Below the pieces are notes generated by a model. That model was not told where the DNA came from. It worked only from the letters and a program-made list of their open reading frames with translations, and did not search any database. DNA of 64,000 bases. It comes from Neorhodopirellula lusitana. Its GTDB lineage: Bacteria > Planctomycetota > Planctomycetia > Pirellulales > Pirellulaceae. Shown here piece after piece: positions 8,701 through 18,350 of the stretch; position 1 is the stretch's first letter; each line of letters starts with the position of its first letter. A program made the translations under genes and the position numbers. The stretch spans positions 1 through 64,000 of the forward strand of contig NZ_FXUG01000012.1 of assembly GCF_900182915.1 (NCBI RefSeq). The letters run 5' to 3'.

Positions 8701-9745
8701 CAAGGTTGCCGGTGGCTTGGGCGTTGATGCCGGGGGCGAAACGCTCGATCAGGTTGTGTAGCTGGCAGTCGCGAACGTCGGCGACCAAGGTGGCTGTTAG
8801 TGGCGGGCTTAGCGAAGTGCAGGTCAGGTGTGCGTTGGCTTGTCCGCGGAGTGGATCGGCGTTCAAGGTGACCGACAGTCCGCCGTCGTTGGTGTTGGCG
8901 GCGACGGAGAGTTGCGTGATCAGTGTGCCGACTTCGCTCCAGACGAGGTCGTTTAACTGTGCATCGAGTTGGACCGGATGCAATCGAGGATCGGTCACAC
9001 CGGCGGGATGCTGGATGTTGACTTGCAGTGAACCGTTGCCGCTGACTTCGTGTGTACGCGCGGCGGGCACGATTCGGTAGGGAAGTGCTTGGGAATCAAA
9101 TTCGCATTGGTCGACACGCAGGCTCGTGCGTCCCGCCAACGTGGTCGCGTTTAATTCAGTGTTGAACGCAACGGTGCCGCTGAGAAGTCGGTCAATCTGG
9201 CCGCGAAGTCGGATGAGTTCGGTGAACTCGCCCGACAAACTGGCCCCGTTGATCAGTGCGTGTTGTTGGTCGCCCTGGTAGACGATGACTTGCGCACCTG
9301 ACACCAGGAGCGATCGCAGGGGGATCGTCAATTCGGTGGTTGGTTCCGAATTGGTGGAGCTTTCAAATTGGGGGAAGACGGAAAGCAGGCTCCCGTCGTC
9401 GTTGAACCGAACGTGCAGTTTCGGCTGGGCGACTGTCACGCTATTCAGCCAAACGCCGTCAGTGAATCCGGTAAGGAGAGATGCGACCACATCGACCTGA
9501 CCGATTTCGATCTGGGGAGCATCTTGAATGTGTGGTTCCAGGACGGTGATGCCGCGAACCTGGATGGTGCCCCAGCCGATGTGGACCGTGTCGATTTGAA
9601 CGGTGGTGGCAAGCACGGCTGAGCCGACTCGCTCGCCAATCCAGCGTGAAACGAAGTTGCGTGAAACTATGACTAGAAATGCAAGCATCAGCCCGACGAA
9701 AACGAGACGCCGCAGGATTCTGGGGAGGCGTTTTCGCGTTAGCAA
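5720..9745 (-). CDS. giant AsmA/TamB-like envelope protein
   Basis: A 1341-residue protein anchored by one N-terminal helix (LVFVGLMLAFLVIVSRNFV). The rest is repetitive beta-rich sequence typical of AsmA/TamB/YhdP bridge proteins, which span the periplasm and move phospholipids to the outer membrane. AsmA-like features include QIEIGQVDVVASLLTGFTDG near the N terminus and a C-terminal stretch with the VNLTPSFGASSN and GRLDFDITAATG signatures. The TTG start at 9745 is supported by AGGAG six bases upstream. Two low-complexity insertions (GSELAI repeats near residue 375-395 and DPLA repeats near 450) are encoded by short tandem DNA repeats. Co-transcription with the export lipoprotein suggests a shared role in envelope assembly. 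Family assignment rests on overall architecture, since primary sequence is poorly conserved in this group. Confidence 0.75.
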   Translation of the reverse strand: MLTRKRLPRILRRLVFVGLMLAFLVIVSRNFVSRWIGERVGSAVLATTVQIDTVHIGWGTIQVRGITVLEPHIQDAPQIEIGQVDVVASLLTGFTDGVWLNSVTVAQPKLHVRFNDDGSLLSVFPQFESSTNSEPTTELTIPLRSLLVSGAQVIVYQGDQQHALINGASLSGEFTELIRLRGQIDRLLSGTVAFNTELNATTLAGRTSLRVDQCEFDSQALPYRIVPAARTHEVSGNGSLQVNIQHPAGVTDPRLHPVQLDAQLNDLVWSEVGTLITQLSVAANTNDGGLSVTLNADPLRGQANAHLTCTSLSPPLTATLVADVRDCQLHNLIERFAPGINAQATGNLATQSTVSWSDGILAFENSVRAIGSELATGSELAIGSELAIGSELAIGNEPMPTTLISNPPSSNPTNEQAASPTTVAISDVICHLTCNGQASLAELTNSNAADPLADPLADPLSALTGKLTGTVHSEGLDLSQLASRLGIADLNGQIKAAAEFEIPLANLADPNAAKIRAMAFTQGVQAHNATLQDTQFQLSVSEGIVNAGLPETQLRNLNGAAIATFSGIADTSLSSQQLTLQASLSQLDAAQVAANLNIAPELLSGLVSGHLRASTTLDSLTQPDQWTALATLQTNRMIVAGAAADDLSARCELKNGILAIPPTMLKWRDNECQLSLDGKLSQALTLDAGFQAGPIKLNDLADIASKFSSTPLPLTGQATLNGTVHVNTRNQIVSTEGTASLLKATYAQTGIGTASLNWRGDLNGLSIHTGSENFLGGRYALTATAKELDWTRATVDANFVGIQANRLPRFASIDLPVEGTLDGACNLTNLGSLENLDGNAWLESRGLSAMNLPIKLNRSVVLIDAGNVQVNGSGELLRGEFSGTASTNLRELSRFASETTPDLRQLPVAWEAKLRRLSIAQVIQTLRLPSSLRPLTGFVDATCTRDIACSRDGMVCKATLSSERIRWQHARLSDRMTSTVELRPDSLRLVSVEGRMADGRLSGQADVILSSDPRGTFQFAINRMNLRRAAAPLGSIANSVSGTSDVRLSGRIGRTISGRLELSANNPSVADLNIRAARFPIDWTLTPATSRVTWRCRAGVVEAGNGKINISTEGDYNRSLNMRLAANLNRIDSSRLLRGGSIGAGIINGQVNLQAKRARRPEQISGRFDITMNQVDSLKMPVLDQLDTLVNLTPSFGASSNNDGTVQGRISGGLVHIDQLAISQSNVQVMMSGSAAMSGRLDFDITAATGQTGPADGLSAFTSSPLMLAAPAPVALVLKANEAMKDRVVHVHVGGTAARPTLRLQPGKNLTQDTLRFFLTNSLGAGATKIADMSKRQNQSR
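8367..8402. repeat. 12-bp tandem repeat inside the AsmA-like gene
   Basis: Three units related to CAGCGGATCAGC encode ADPLADPLADPL on the minus strand. Confidence 0.75.
8561..8640. repeat. 18-bp tandem repeat inside the AsmA-like gene
   Basis: Four to five near-identical 18-bp units (plus-strand core CCAATTCACTTCCGATTG) encode a six-residue repeat, GSELAI, on the minus strand. Being a multiple of three, copy-number change would not break the frame. Confidence 0.85.
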
Positions 9746-10218
9746 GCGTTTCTCCTATCAGAATTCGAGGGTGAATCGTCGTCAACAACCGAGGCGCAGT
9801 GCCGCGATATGTCTGTACATGGCTCGGGCAGCGAAGATCAAGGTGTGAATCAGCAGGCTTAATGGGTGAAGGCGAGTTTGTGTTTGAGCGTCGTCGATGA
9901 AACTTCGAAACCGTGGTTGGTAAGGAGAAGGCACGGATCGTTTGTCTAGGCTGGGGGCAATTATCGCCCCGCAATCTAGCCGTGGAGCATTCTGATCGCT
10001 GGGGGGCGAAGTCCTTTTCAGCTAGACTGTTTACATCCGAAACGATGGTTGGGATGCTTCGCGATGGCGAGTCTCGCTGTCCACTTTGACTGTATCAAAC
10101 TGTTTCAAATCGTTTTCGTGAGCGATTCGGTTCCAAGTCTCTTCGTTCGTAGATGATCTTTGTTGAGGCAGCGGAGTTGACGCATCTTTTCCGATGATAC
10201 GTTTCAGCGAGTCGACTT
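9746..10218. other. divergent intergenic region
   Basis: This region separates the leftward AsmA-like gene from the rightward TPR/ASPIC gene. I see no gene, repeat or clear RNA here. It should hold two promoters facing outward. Confidence 0.4.
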
Positions 10219-13200
10219 TTGTTCGATCAGCGAAAATCTCGCCATCAGTTCGTTTCCCATGTGGTTGCTTTGCTTTCACTGTGTGGGCTATGGGCAATCG
10301 TTGGGTGTGATCGGAACCGGGACCCATAATCCCAGGCAGTTCCCCAAGCAAATGATTCGGGGGATTCGCTGAAGCAATTGCGTGCGGCGGTGAGACGTGG
10401 TCAGTGGCAAGAAGCGTGGCGGTTTTCCAATGCGACGCTCACTCAACACCCGAATGATGCTGACACGATTCAGCTGGTCGCGAGTGTCGCACAACAGATT
10501 GGCGAGCAGGATGTGGCTGCCGATTTGATGATTGATGCGTGCCGCGCGGAAGCCTTGGGGAATGCACAGCGTTTGAATCAGGCTGCGAACGCGCTGTTGA
10601 ATGCCGGGCGTCTTTATGACTGCATGGATCTATTGGAAGAATCGCTTGAAGTCGATCCCATGCGGCACCAAATCAGGATGTTGTTTTATAACATGTGTTG
10701 GGGAATCGAGAACCGACTGCGAGCGATCCCGCACGGTCGCTTTTTGGTCCAACATCGGCAGTTTGATTTGCGACTTCTGTTGTCACTCAGTTACACCGAG
10801 TCGGGAACGGATCGGTTGGATTCATTCATCGAGTTGGCGAACCGTTACCCGAGTGATAAACGGCCGCTCGTTGCTCAAGCTAAGTCACTTTTCGACCAAG
10901 GTGAATTCGAACAAGCCGCGAAGGTTCTGCATGAGGTGCTCGAGTTTCACTCGGATCATCTGCCGGCAGTCGTCTTGTTGTGCCGTGTTTTGGTGGCATC
11001 GAATCTTGATGACGAGTTCATTGCTGTGATCGCGGATGTTCCGGAAAAGATTGAAGCGTATCCCGATTATTGGTTGGCGGTGGGCGACTGGTGTGAAGCT
11101 CATCAGCAGAATCACCGAGCTGCACGTGCCTATTGGGAGGCGGCCAAACGGGATGCAGAGGGCAGAGAAGCCTGGCTTAAATTTTCGACTTCGTTGAAGC
11201 GAATCGATAACAGCGATCACCAACTTGACCAAGCTGAGATTGAGTCCATCGAGACTCGCGTGAACCTGCTCACACAAGTCAGCGACGTCATGAATCGTTT
11301 TCGCTACTATCCGTCTCAAGGCCTTGCGATCGAGATTGCCGAGGCTTTGCGAGAGCTTGGCCGACTATGGGAAGCCGAGGCCTGGGCATCGATCGCGACG
11401 CAGTTGCCTCAGGAAGAGGGTGTGTTGGTCAAACGCGTTCGAGAATCCATCGTCGCATTGATGAGCAAGCAAACGCCTTGGCAGTTGGAAGAGAAACACC
11501 CGGAACTTCGAATTGATTTGACCTGCCTTGATCTGCCTCGTATCGAGCTTGATCAATTGGCATCGGTGACTGAAAGCAAAGCTGCGATTCGTAGGACAGG
11601 CGAACCTCGACGCATTGGACTATCGAATGAGGCGGGAGAGCGGTCGCTGAACTTTTTTGGCCGAACCGGTGACGATTTGGCCCGGCCAGGTGTCCTGTTT
11701 CATCAAACGTTGGGCTGCGGTGGAGGGACGATCGACTTTGATCTTGATGGCTGGAGTGACCTGTACTTGGCGGCAGCCGGCGGGACTCCACCACACCAAG
11801 ATTCACAGCCGAACACACTATGGAGAAATCAAGATGGTGGATTTGTTGATGTGACGCGAGAGGCTGAGACTGGTGACACTGGCTTTGGTCAAGGGATAGC
11901 GGTTGGGGATATCAACGAAGATGGATTCCCAGATCTACTTGCTTTGAATTACGGACCGAATTCGCTATTCATCAACAACGGCGATGGAACGTTCACGAAT
12001 GCTACCGACCAGATGGATCAAGACGGGCGAGGACTTGACTGGTCGTCCAGCGGAGCGGTCGCTGACTTGGACCAGGATGGGCTCGCCGACTTGGTCGTGT
12101 TGAGCTATGGCGACGGACTTGAACAGGTACGCAAAACTTGTCTCGATGGAGGGCAGGTTCGAGCGTGTGCGCCTTCGAATTTCTAGGCTTCGCCAGACCG
12201 TTTTCTTCACAACACGGGGGAAGGTAATCTTGTCGATCGAACTCAGAGGTGGGGGATTCCCTCAAACTTGGGCAGAGGGCTGGGTGTGGTCATTGGATCG
12301 TTTGACCAGCATCCAGGGCTCGAGGTTTTCGTTGCCAATGATCAGTCGGCCAATCATTTCTGGAGTCGACCTGGGGGCACCGGGCTCGCTTTTGAAGAGT
12401 CAGCGATTGTAAGAGGTTTGGGATCCAGCAATGGGGCGGCCTATCAGGGGTCGATGGGGCTGGCAACGGGCGACTTCGATCAAGATGGTGATTTTGACAT
12501 TTACGTCACCAACTTTGACCGAGAATGCAATACCTATCATGATCAGGTGAACGATGGCGTATGGAGAGATCAGACGATGGCACAAAAGTTGTATTCGCCT
12601 ACATTGCCTGTCGTTGGCTTCGGTACCGAGGGAGTCGACCTAGACAACGATGGGATTCTAGAACACGTCGTATCCAATGGCCATGTCGATGCCTATGAAG
12701 GCGATGATTCGGCACCCTATGCGCAGCCCATGCAGGTGTTTCAACGCAATTCGGTTGGTGATTTCGAGTCGATTGCGGAATCGATCGGTGGAGCTTACCT
12801 GGAAGCGGATCACGTCGGCCGTGCGTTGTGGACTCTTGATGTCAATCGTGACGGGCTGACTGATTTGGCAGTGACGCATCAAACTGAGCCGGTCGCTCTT
12901 TTGGTTAACCACACCAAAAGATCTGGCAACTGGATCGGGGTTCAACTGTGTGGACGTCATTGCTCTCGTGATGCCATTGGGGCAACTGTGGAGGTGCAAG
13001 TGGGAGATCAACGATGGATAAAAGCACTGACCTCGGGTGACGGATACCTGTGCAGTAACGAACGTATCCTACGCGTTGGTTTGGGCGACTTGAGTGACGA
13101 ATGTAGCGTCACAGTCAGCTGGCTGGATGGACAACAACAAACCTACGCCGGTTTGAAGTTGAATACGCAATGGCTGCTTGTTGAGGGTGATCGTGATGCA

Positions 13201-13230
13201 TTTGAGCTGCAATCTGTGGGTGAGTCGTAG
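10219..13230 (+). pseudogene. TPR / FG-GAP / ASPIC-UnbV lipoprotein with two in-frame stops
   Basis: One reading frame runs from a lipoprotein signal to the C terminus but is cut by TAA at 10327-10329 and TAG at 12184-12186. Before the first stop, the frame reads a signal sequence ending ALLSLCGLWAIVGCDRNRD (start TTG 10219 or GTG 10261). After it comes a TPR-rich region (QANDSGDSLKQLRAAVRRGQ onward). FG-GAP/VCBS repeats follow (DFDLDGWSDLYLAAAGG, VGDINEDGFPDLLALNYGPN). Right after the TAG the same frame continues ASPDRFLHNTGEGNLVDRT, then more FG-GAP units (GDFDQDGDFDIYVTNFD) and an ASPIC/UnbV domain (NWIGVQLCGRH, DAIGATVEVQVGDQR, SGDGYLCSNE). No frameshift was found. The intact protein would be an exported lipoprotein of about 1000 residues of the CRTAC1-like class common in planctomycetes. 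Recent nonsense mutation is the simplest reading. The 10331-12186 and 12187-13230 segments could otherwise be called as two separate genes. Confidence 0.8.
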
Positions 13231-13615
13231 GCTGTAAAAGAGTAGACACGGAAGCTCTATCGATATTTAGTTAATTTGCATGGCTTCTTGCGGCGTTTCT
13301 GTAAGAGTTGTGTTTGTGAAAGTGCCTATGTCTTGACATTGCAGCTTACCAGTGCGAGTCAATCGCTCTGAGCGCGGTTGCTCGTTTGTGGACTTGGGGA
13401 TCGTTTTTCGGGTTGCCGATTGGTTCACTGTTTCGCCTCGAAAGCGATCCTGTTTTTGGGGAGGTTACGTTGTCTGGGGCCGTGTGTGGCGACGCGTTTT
13501 GTGGTTCAGCCGAGCTTGGCCAACGCTGGGCATTTTTGCTGTGGTTGACCGGGTTGGGTGATGGTTTCACTATGGGGTGATTGGATTTTGTCATGCCTCG
13601 CTTGGAATGCTTCCT
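13231..13615. other. intergenic region before the NADH dehydrogenase gene
   Basis: No gene or repeat recognised in about 385 bases; presumably leader and promoter of the gene to its right. Confidence 0.35.
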
Positions 13616-14980
13616 ATGGACTTGAACCGTGCTGCTGAAGTTCCGCATGTTGTCATTGTTGGCGGTGGGTTTGGTGGTCTTGAAACCGCTCAGCGGCTGC
13701 GTAAGTCGAACGTGCGAGTCACGTTGGTGGATCGGCATAACTACCACCTCTTTCAGCCATTGCTGTACCAGGTCGCAACAGGCGGACTATCACCAGCCAA
13801 CATTGCGACGCCATTGCGGTCGATCGTTCGGAAACAGAAAAACTGTGAAGTGATCTTGGCCGAGGTCACCGACTTCGACATCACGAACCAAAGATTGATT
13901 CTGCGTGATGGCGAGGTGGGCTACGATTATTTGGTGATCGCGGCGGGAGCAACCCATTCGTACTTTGGCCGTGACGAGTGGGCCCCGTTCGCACCCGGGT
14001 TGAAGACGATCGCGGATGCGGCGGAAATACGCCGGCGGATTTATGTTGCGTTCGAGGCAGCCGAACGCGAGTCGGACAATGATCTGCGAAAGGCTTTGTT
14101 AACCTTTGTCGTCGTTGGGGGCGGGCCAACGGGTGTTGAGTTGGCGGGGGCGTTGTCAGAGATCGCGCGGCATACGCTGAAGCATGACTTCCGCAATATC
14201 AAGCCGGAAGAAGCTCGAATCATGGTCGTCGAAGCGGCCCCGCATATCTTGGCTCATTATCCCGAGGACCTCTGTCAGCAGGCGGCCGAGAAAGTGCGTG
14301 GGTTGGGAATCGAGGTGCACGTGCACACCAAGGTGACGGACATCACCGCCGAGGCGGTGCATCTAGCGGGACCGGATGGGGATTCCGTCGTTGCCACTCG
14401 GACGGTGTTGTGGGGGGCCGGCGTGCAGGCCAACCCGTTGGGTAAGCAATTGGCCGCCGCGTTAGGAATGGAAACGGATCGGGCCGGGCATTTATCGGTC
14501 ACATCGACATGCCTCGTTGCGGGTCAGGAAAACATCTTTGCGATTGGCGACATCGCTTCCTTTACCAGTTCCGATGGCAAGCCGTTGCCGGGGCTGGCGG
14601 CCGTCGCCATGCAGCAAGGCCAGTTCGTTGCCAAAGCGATCACTTCGTTGGCGCAGGGCGACACGATTGATGGTGAGTTCAGCTATCACGATCGAGGCAC
14701 GATGGCGACGATTGGTCGCGCTGTTGCGGTTGCCCAGATTGGTACTCGGCAGTTTTGTGGCTTCTTCGCGTGGTTGTTGTGGTTGCTGGTGCACTTGATG
14801 TTGATTGTGCAGTTCCAGAATCGAGCTTTGATCTTGGTGCAGTGGGCGTGGGGTTACGTCACGTTCAATCGTAGCAACCGGATCATCACGGGTGAGGAGC
14901 CGGTCAACATTGTGCCGCTACCCTCTTCAGTGAAAGCCAGCCTACTGAAAGAAGCCAGTCCACTGAAAGAAGGTGGTTGA
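13616..14980 (+). CDS. ndh: type II NADH dehydrogenase (NDH-2)
   Basis: A single-subunit FAD enzyme that oxidises NADH and reduces quinone at the inner face of the membrane without pumping protons. The FAD-binding motif is HVVIVGGGFGGLETAQRL close to the N terminus. A quinone-pocket-type stretch is YHLFQPLLYQVATGGLSPA. The NADH Rossmann motif is FVVVGGGPTGVELAGALSEI, and the second FAD motif is IFAIGDIA. The C-terminal helical hairpin (FFAWLLWLLVHLMLIVQFQN) is the usual membrane anchor. I chose ATG 13616 because the 13 residues upstream (from 13577) are not family-like. The last residues carry a small duplication (LLKEASPLKEGG). The gene stands alone between the broken lipoprotein gene and the convergent GH95-like gene. 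Confidence 0.92.
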   Translation: MDLNRAAEVPHVVIVGGGFGGLETAQRLRKSNVRVTLVDRHNYHLFQPLLYQVATGGLSPANIATPLRSIVRKQKNCEVILAEVTDFDITNQRLILRDGEVGYDYLVIAAGATHSYFGRDEWAPFAPGLKTIADAAEIRRRIYVAFEAAERESDNDLRKALLTFVVVGGGPTGVELAGALSEIARHTLKHDFRNIKPEEARIMVVEAAPHILAHYPEDLCQQAAEKVRGLGIEVHVHTKVTDITAEAVHLAGPDGDSVVATRTVLWGAGVQANPLGKQLAAALGMETDRAGHLSVTSTCLVAGQENIFAIGDIASFTSSDGKPLPGLAAVAMQQGQFVAKAITSLAQGDTIDGEFSYHDRGTMATIGRAVAVAQIGTRQFCGFFAWLLWLLVHLMLIVQFQNRALILVQWAWGYVTFNRSNRIITGEEPVNIVPLPSSVKASLLKEASPLKEGG

Positions 14981-15085
14981 GAAGGTCGTTCCGTTGGCCT
15001 CGCGTTCAGGTTGAATCGCTGGGCCTAGCCAGTGCGGTTTTTCAAATTGGACGAACGCTAAGCCCTCAATGTGAACGCTCAAACA

Positions 15086-17614
15086 CTAGTCTTTGAAGTA
15101 GTACTGGTGTCCCGGCAATCGGAGCGTTTTTTTGCTGAGCCCGAACAGGTTGCTGTCGGATTCACTGATTGGAATCGGCGACACGGACAGGTCGGTGTCT
15201 TCAAGATTCTGGCGAGTGAACGTCGCAGTGTCGCCTGCGGCCAGAGAGACAGTGTAGAAGCCCGCTTCAGTTTGTTTGACGTTTTCCGCTGAAGACGGGT
15301 TTCCATTGATGTAGATATTGGGTTCAGGGATATCCACTTGAACGACGCAGGGGGCCCCGGCTTCACTGCTCAGCGAAACGAATTCGGTAGCTCCTTTAAT
15401 CTTCTTGGCTGTCACCAGAAAGGCACCTTGCGTGCGTAAGTTGCGGAAGGCGACATCGCCCCACTGGTCGGGTACCGCGGGGAAGACACGGATTTTGCCG
15501 CCCCAGCTTTGCAGCAACATGTCATGGACACAGGTAGCGAATGACAGTGGGCTCTCGATGACTGGATTGCCCTCGGCGTACATCGTGGTTGACGAAACGT
15601 TCTTGTGTTTGATCAAGAAATCCAGGTAGTGCGATGCACGTTCGGCGTCTCCCAGCATCGCGTACATCGATGCGGCGCCCGTTGCGGTGTAGCCCGTCAC
15701 CGGCATGGCGGAAACCTGGATGCCGCTGTTGATCGACACGTTCAGCCAGTGGTCCAGTGAAGTTCGCAGCAGACTGCGGTTGTCTTCCGTTTCGGGAGTG
15801 AGCACGGCTAGCGGGTAGAACGCGAGCAGGTGTGAATAGTGGCGATGTGGTTTTTCAAAAGCGATGTCCTTGCCGATTCGCATGCCGTTGTCGTCGATTT
15901 GGAAATCAACCAAGTTGTCCAGCACGTTTTGCCACTGGGAAAGCAACGGGTCATTGAGTGCGTGCTTGTTGTTGATGTCGACCAGCGTTTGGCAGCTCCA
16001 ACGCATCAGTGCGATTGTGAAGTTGATGTCTTGCCCGCGGCCGCCGGGATATTCCGGTGACCAGCTATTCGAAATGTGGATCTCGCCGTCGTTTGATTTC
16101 GCGGGACGGTCTTTCAGGAAGTTGAGATACCCGTTGACGGTTTTCTTTAGGATTGGAAACAGGTTGTCTCGCATGCGGTCGTGGTCGGCTGCGTATTGGC
16201 AGTGCAGCCAGTAATCATGCAGCACCCACGCGAGCATGTCTGGGGTTTTGACATGACCGTACGCCGCCATGTCTTGTGGGAAACAGGCCGCCAGCGAGGC
16301 ACTGTCTTTCCATTGCTTGGGAGCGTTGGCGGCAAGGTTATCTGCGTATTGGTCGACGGCGTTGGGGAGTGATTCGCCGACCGACAAACGGTTCGCGGTT
16401 AGGTGCGTCCAGTACTGAAGTTGAACATTCAGGTCACCCCAGACCATGGGCCAGAACGTTCGGTGGTACCACGGTCCCATCAAGTCCATGATGGGGCCGT
16501 TGCCGCGTGTGGCCGACGCGAACTTGTACATCTGAATCCAATAGAACGCTTCTTTCTCGGCATCGTTCAGGGTCAGGAAACTTTGGGGATAGTAGTCGTG
16601 CCACCACTGGCGATGCGATGTGTGGAAGTCATCGCTGTCGAGCAGTCTTTGTGATGTCGACAGATTCTGCTGAACCCGTTCCAGGCTGTCGTGTTCTGGG
16701 AAGCTGTGATGAACACTGGCGGTCAAGGTTTGTTTCGCGTCGGCGGAACCGGTAACTTGCCAGCCGGTCGTGGTTTCGCCGCGTTGATGATGCAGGCCTT
16801 GCAGGCAAAAGTGCCGATCCCCTTGGGTGCTCAGCACCGGTTCAGGCGGCAGTGGGTAGGGCGCCTTTCGCATCGCGTCCCATGATTTTCCTTGGGGGCC
16901 ACCACCCTGGTCGAGGGTTTGCTTGACGGGAGCGATCGGTGTTTCGGGGTGCCAGGAGATCGAGATGGATTCGTCGCTAGATCTCGCGTCGGTTTGAAAA
17001 AACACGGTGTCGTGTTGGCTGTGAGTTAGCCCGTGCACGGCGAAAGTGCCTTGGGAGGTTTGGACTTGGCCGGTGAGTTCGGCGTTCCACAGCCCGAGTC
17101 GCAGGTCGACTGATTCAATATCGCCTCGGCATTTCAATTCAAAATGTCCTAGTGGTAGACGGCTGCGATAGATCCAGAGCATTTCGTTGCCGTCGTGCGG
17201 CAATCGGTGGTCGTAGTAGTCGTGGCGACCGATGAACAACGAGATCACGTTTTTGGCGTCGTTTTCGGCCTGATAGAACAGGAAACCGACATTTCCGTTG
17301 CCAGAGTAGGGGGCGACTTCCCATCGATTGGGGACGCGATCCCAGATCATGTCATGCCGGGCCAAGAATTCTGGCCACTGGATGTCGGCGGCCAGGCTGG
17401 ATGGCTCCGGTTTCCTGGCGAGGGTGTCTTTTGTCCGCGGGTTCGGCTTGTCTGCCTGGGCGACGCCTGGGGCCGGTGTGGACTCGAGGTCCGAGATGAA
17501 TTCCGAATGGTCGGCGGATCCCAGGGATTGGGAGAATCCGCTGGTTGATGTGATGAATGTCAGCACAACCACCGCGAGGGCAATCATCCGGCGGTGGGGT
17601 AAAGGAGACTTCAT
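15086..17614 (-). CDS. GH95-like alpha-L-fucosidase / galactosidase
   Basis: An 842-residue secreted enzyme with a signal peptide (MIALAVVVLTFITSTSGFSQ) and the layout of glycoside hydrolase family 95. That layout is an N-terminal beta domain (APYSGNGNVGFLFYQ), an alpha/alpha barrel, and a C-terminal beta domain (WGGKIRVFPAVPDQWGDVAF, QGAFLVTAKKIKG). The barrel has the family hallmark HRHYSHLLAFYPL and an SPE motif (NSWSPEYPGGRGQD) at the place of the catalytic acid. GH95 enzymes remove terminal alpha-1,2-L-fucose or L-galactose by inversion. This is the leftmost gene of the sugar-degradation block and is transcribed away from the sigma factor gene. A related GH65/GH95-clan activity is possible, since exact specificity cannot be read from sequence alone. 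Confidence 0.75.
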   Translation of the reverse strand: MKSPLPHRRMIALAVVVLTFITSTSGFSQSLGSADHSEFISDLESTPAPGVAQADKPNPRTKDTLARKPEPSSLAADIQWPEFLARHDMIWDRVPNRWEVAPYSGNGNVGFLFYQAENDAKNVISLFIGRHDYYDHRLPHDGNEMLWIYRSRLPLGHFELKCRGDIESVDLRLGLWNAELTGQVQTSQGTFAVHGLTHSQHDTVFFQTDARSSDESISISWHPETPIAPVKQTLDQGGGPQGKSWDAMRKAPYPLPPEPVLSTQGDRHFCLQGLHHQRGETTTGWQVTGSADAKQTLTASVHHSFPEHDSLERVQQNLSTSQRLLDSDDFHTSHRQWWHDYYPQSFLTLNDAEKEAFYWIQMYKFASATRGNGPIMDLMGPWYHRTFWPMVWGDLNVQLQYWTHLTANRLSVGESLPNAVDQYADNLAANAPKQWKDSASLAACFPQDMAAYGHVKTPDMLAWVLHDYWLHCQYAADHDRMRDNLFPILKKTVNGYLNFLKDRPAKSNDGEIHISNSWSPEYPGGRGQDINFTIALMRWSCQTLVDINNKHALNDPLLSQWQNVLDNLVDFQIDDNGMRIGKDIAFEKPHRHYSHLLAFYPLAVLTPETEDNRSLLRTSLDHWLNVSINSGIQVSAMPVTGYTATGAASMYAMLGDAERASHYLDFLIKHKNVSSTTMYAEGNPVIESPLSFATCVHDMLLQSWGGKIRVFPAVPDQWGDVAFRNLRTQGAFLVTAKKIKGATEFVSLSSEAGAPCVVQVDIPEPNIYINGNPSSAENVKQTEAGFYTVSLAAGDTATFTRQNLEDTDLSVSPIPISESDSNLFGLSKKTLRLPGHQYYFKD

Positions 17615-18350
17615 CGGCGTTTGTGGGGCTGAAGGCGTTGGCAGGCGGGTGGAGCGTCAGTCTATCTACCTTAAACTGTTGGCCTATCGCGTATTTACAT
17701 GACGGATTTGGCGGTCGACGATGAGTGTGCTGTCTTAGGCTAATCCGGGATGTTTGGTGCAGAATTCGGCCTACTATCGCCCTGCCCCACTTTTAGGGGA
17801 AAAATGTCGTTTTTGTGTTTAGATTCGTAAAAATAGCCCCATTTAACTTCGTGACGCTCATAGTGCGCTCTGCCATTCACTACCGGCAACTGTTTCGGTT
17901 GCCTGTGATTGCGAGTGGCGGGCGAAAAAAGTGATGTCGGGAAATCAGCGTTTCCGGTGGTACGGAACGCGTTGTCACCGGTTGAGCTTTTGGAGCGGCA
18001 TCGAGCGTGGTGTCACTGGTCACGGTGTGATCAGGGGCTTTTTTTGTTGATGAGTGACGTGACGATTTTGGGTGGCTAGGCTTCTCGTGCGATATTCGCG
18101 TTGTTGGCGATCCCAAAGGAGGGGTGGTTGGTTTGTGTTCCTAGTGAACCCTGCGAGCCCTTCTTTTGGATAAGCTAGAGGTCGATTGGGTGTGGGGACG
18201 CGTGCCAGGGTAGTTCTTGGTAGGTGGCGGTTCCGCATCCAGCGAAAGGGTTGGTACTTGTCGTATTGATGCTTTGGGTAGTGCTGCTTTGGGTACGAAT
18301 CACCTGGTGGTGTGAGTGCTCTGTAAATCGAAACAGGCGGGGAGTTTGGG
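17615..18350. other. long divergent regulatory region
   Basis: About 735 bases lie between the leftward GH95-like gene and the rightward sigma factor gene with no recognisable coding sequence. It includes an A/T-rich stretch (about 17785-17850) and a T-run after GATCAGGGGC (18028-18044). The length suggests regulatory content for both flanking units, including a possible autoregulated promoter of the ECF sigma factor, but I cannot mark a specific site. Confidence 0.45.

Noticed and set aside
8337-9080. Long plus-strand open frame of 247 codons
   Set aside because: Antisense to the AsmA-like gene; its sequence is the mirror of the GSELAI/DPLA repeats, with no signal or family features.
12184-12186. 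Reassigned TAG codon as explanation for the interrupted lipoprotein gene
   Set aside because: Other genes in the window end normally at TAG and TAA, and a second, different stop (TAA) interrupts the same gene, so a genome-wide code change is not supported.
14995-15085. Possible terminator between the convergent ndh and GH95-like genes
   Set aside because: CTGGGCCTAGCCAG gives only a short imperfect stem without a convincing T-run at the right place.
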